From positions 83,149-147,148 of the forward strand of contig PHAN01000003.1 in NCBI GenBank assembly GCA_002841695.1: 64,000 nt of DNA. The letters are read 5' to 3'. The DNA comes from Elusimicrobia bacterium HGW-Elusimicrobia-1. GTDB lineage: Bacteria > Elusimicrobiota > Endomicrobiia > PHAN01. Below the pieces are notes generated by a model. The model did no database searches. It saw only the letters and a program-made list of their open reading frames with translations, and was not told the DNA's origin. The position numbers and the translations under genes were made by a program. Shown piece by piece: positions 62,491 to 64,000 of the stretch (positions within the stretch are counted from its first letter, which is position 1; the number at the start of each line of letters is the position of its first letter).

Positions 62491-63558
62491 TTGCGGTCAT
62501 TTTCGGTGTGGCGCTACGAAGTCGAGCGGTTGATTGTAAGAAGACGAAATTATGTTTATCCGTGGAGTTTCCAAGTTTCGGAACCGCCGATTTCGGCCGC
62601 CGATGTTCCGACATTGCGGACATTTATCAGCAAAGGGCGGGAAACAGGACGAATCAGTTATGTTTATGACACAGCAAAGAATGTTTTGAACAAATTGAAT
62701 CTCATAAAGGGGAGCAAATTGTTGAACGCCGGAAGAGCGTTGTTTTGCAAAGATAACGGTATCGAAGCAAGGGCGGCGGTTTTTGCCACGAATGAAAAAA
62801 CAACTTTTTTGGATATTCAACTGTTTAAGGGTACGCTTTTTGACATTATCAATCAGTGTGAAACTTATATCAAAGAACACATTAATTGGCGCGCAGATAT
62901 AACAGGATTCAAGAGAGTGGAAATTCCCGAAGTGCCGATCAATGCCGTGCGCGAGGCAATTGTCAATTCCCTGTGCCACCGCGACTTCGGTAATCCCGGC
63001 GGAAATGAAATCGCAATTTATAAAAGTAGAATAGAGATATTTAACCCGGGGCAATTCCCTTATGATTTTTCGCCGGATGATTTTATCCGGGGCGAGGAGA
63101 GAAGCATTCCGCGTAATCCGCCTATCGCGGATATTTTCTATCTTACGAGAGATATCGAAAAATGGGGTTCCGGCCTAAAGAGAATCAGCGACGAATGCCG
63201 CGCGTCCGGCATAAAGGTTGAGTTCAAGAAAATAAAAAGCGGGTTTGTGGTAGTGTTTCATCGCCCCGCTGTCAAAGGCGGTCTGCTCGGCGCGCGGTCA
63301 GAGGAAAAGACCGCCGGTAAGAGGGTCGGAAGGTTGGGAGTAAAGTTGGGAGAAAGGTTGGGAGTAAAGTTGGGAGAAAATGAAACGAAGATTTTGAACT
63401 TGGTACTCGCGAATAAGTTCGCCACCATAAGTTTTATAGCGGAATCAATCGGCATCAGCACGACGGCGGTTGAGAAGAATCTTTCAAAACTCAAAGCAAA
63501 GGGTGTGTTGCGCCGTGTCGGTTCCGATAGAAGCGGTCAGTGGGAAGTTCTGAAATAA
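62491..63558 (+). pseudogene. COG2865-type ATP-binding transcription regulator, 5'-truncated
   Basis: 355 residues, opening only at TTG 62491 with no Met elsewhere near the start. The Schlafen-type AlbA_2 DNA-binding domain expected at the N-terminus is represented only by its end. From about residue 60 the family is clear: LLNAGRALFCKDN, PINAVREAIVNSLCHRDFG, EIAIYKSRIEIFNPGQFP and DIEKWGSGLKRISDEC (HATPase_c_4), then a winged-helix tail IGISTTAVEKNLSKLKAKGV. A tandem DNA repeat (GTTGGGAGTAAA / GTTGGGAGAAA, about 63330-63380) makes the linker VGRLGVKLGERLGVKLGE. Lower GC than the core. Confidence 0.75.
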
Positions 63559-63960
63559 ACTTTTGTCGGGCAGGTGTAAACAGTAAAGCGGCGATACTTT
63601 TAGAAATAACCAAGCACGTCGGACGATTGGTTTCATGGGTGGAAAAACTTTCCGGGGATTGATGCTGATATGGTAAGATATCGGGCATTGCTGGCCGTCC
63701 CCGCCGCTTATTTCGAAAATTGACCCACCTTTCGACGGTTTGAAGGAAACTACCGGTCACTTTTTGGACACTTTCCGCAATCGGCAATAAAAACTCCCGA
63801 CGGAATCTTTCGACGGTAATCAGCGGTTTTTGAGAGCTTTTCGCGTTACGCGAAAGGACGTCTCTTGCTCCTCGGGCAGGTGACGGCAAAACCGTTGCCC
63901 TGCCGCGCCTCATCGGAACCATCGTAACAACTTCGTAACAATTATTTTGTATAAATACTT
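63559..63960. other. Intergenic stretch without a convincing gene
   Basis: A 35-codon open fragment without a start (SKAAILLEITKHVGRLVSWV, about 63583-63660) may be a gene remnant. CGTAACAA is repeated at 63923 and 63934, and a TATAAA hexamer is at 63950. No terminator is obvious. Confidence 0.4.
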
Positions 63961-64000
63961 GTGTTCGGACTCATCGGCTTTGTAGCGGGCGCATTGCTAT
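63961..64000 (+). CDS. Possible start of a membrane-protein gene cut by the window end
   Basis: From GTG 63961 the frame reads a hydrophobic segment (VFGLIGFVAGALL) to the window edge. It could be the N-terminal helix of a membrane-anchored protein such as RmuC, but 13 codons are too few to say. Confidence 0.25.
   Translation, partial: MFGLIGFVAGALL

Noticed and set aside
63491..63922. Minus-strand ORF (143 codons)
   Set aside because: No recognisable motif, and it overlaps the end of the regulator gene; composition looks random.

Overview
This window is about 64 kb of a diderm (Gram-negative type) bacterial chromosome. It has dense, mostly plus-strand operons, many 4-base stop/start overlaps, the standard genetic code and a GC-rich core. 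A near-complete lipid A pathway (lpxD, an lpxC-fabZ fusion, lpxA, lpxI, lpxB, msbA), BamA with a Skp-like chaperone, TolC and type IV pilus genes establish an outer membrane. The fused LpxC-FabZ is known from Bacteroidota and several uncultured diderm lineages. I cannot place the phylum from sequence alone. Truncated genes and dispersed repeats recall genomes of uncultivated bacteria.

Layout. 1-7.6 kb: mtnA (cut by the window edge), a DUF4015 protein, Sua5, an LPP20 lipoprotein, a class A PBP, and CDF plus ZIP metal transporters. 7.6-14.7 kb: a repeat element, a phoH remnant, a 7TM-HD phosphodiesterase, ybeY, two DUF21/CBS proteins, mgtE, recO. 14.8-19.3 kb: a DUF3800 gene that looks acquired, a strongly folded element before glyQ, a PilZ gene, tmk-holB-ricT. 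19.3-33.3 kb: metG, then the envelope operon bamA to msbA plus a dehydrogenase. 33.3-39 kb: rpmB, recG, thiGHSE, coaD. 39-44.4 kb: type IV pilus genes (a degenerate PilB, PilT, PilC, pilin, PilD) spaced by hairpin repeats. 44.6-50.8 kb: ECF sigma, anti-sigma, Spy-like protein, TolC, adaptor and MacB, probably an envelope-stress and efflux module. 50.9-53 kb: a split permease, tRNA-Arg(ACG), tadA and ssrA. 53-54.7 kb: a low-GC island of restriction-modification remnants. 54.7-64 kb: MscS, a 7TM protein, an SLC13 transporter, a GDT1-like exporter, small zinc-ribbon, lipoprotein and nuclease genes, a ferredoxin, and two decayed genes (msrB/msrA and a COG2865-type regulator).

The most interesting locus is 51.95-52.98 kb. 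The gene for tRNA-Arg(ACG), the usual substrate of TadA, lies just upstream of tadA. The tadA frame then has no stop codon before it enters ssrA (tmRNA). RNase P maturation of tmRNA from a joint transcript would cut tadA exactly at a codon boundary and leave a non-stop mRNA, the kind of substrate tmRNA acts on. This suggests, but does not prove, a feedback circuit.

Other themes are a miniature inverted-repeat element family (TTGAGTCAATTGAAAAA ends) in at least four intergenic sites with a related chimeric element; two further hairpin repeat families; several genes reduced by internal deletions (phoH, a DNA methyltransferase, msrB/msrA, a COG2865 protein); and a PilB homologue that keeps Walker A but lacks recognisable Walker B and His boxes.
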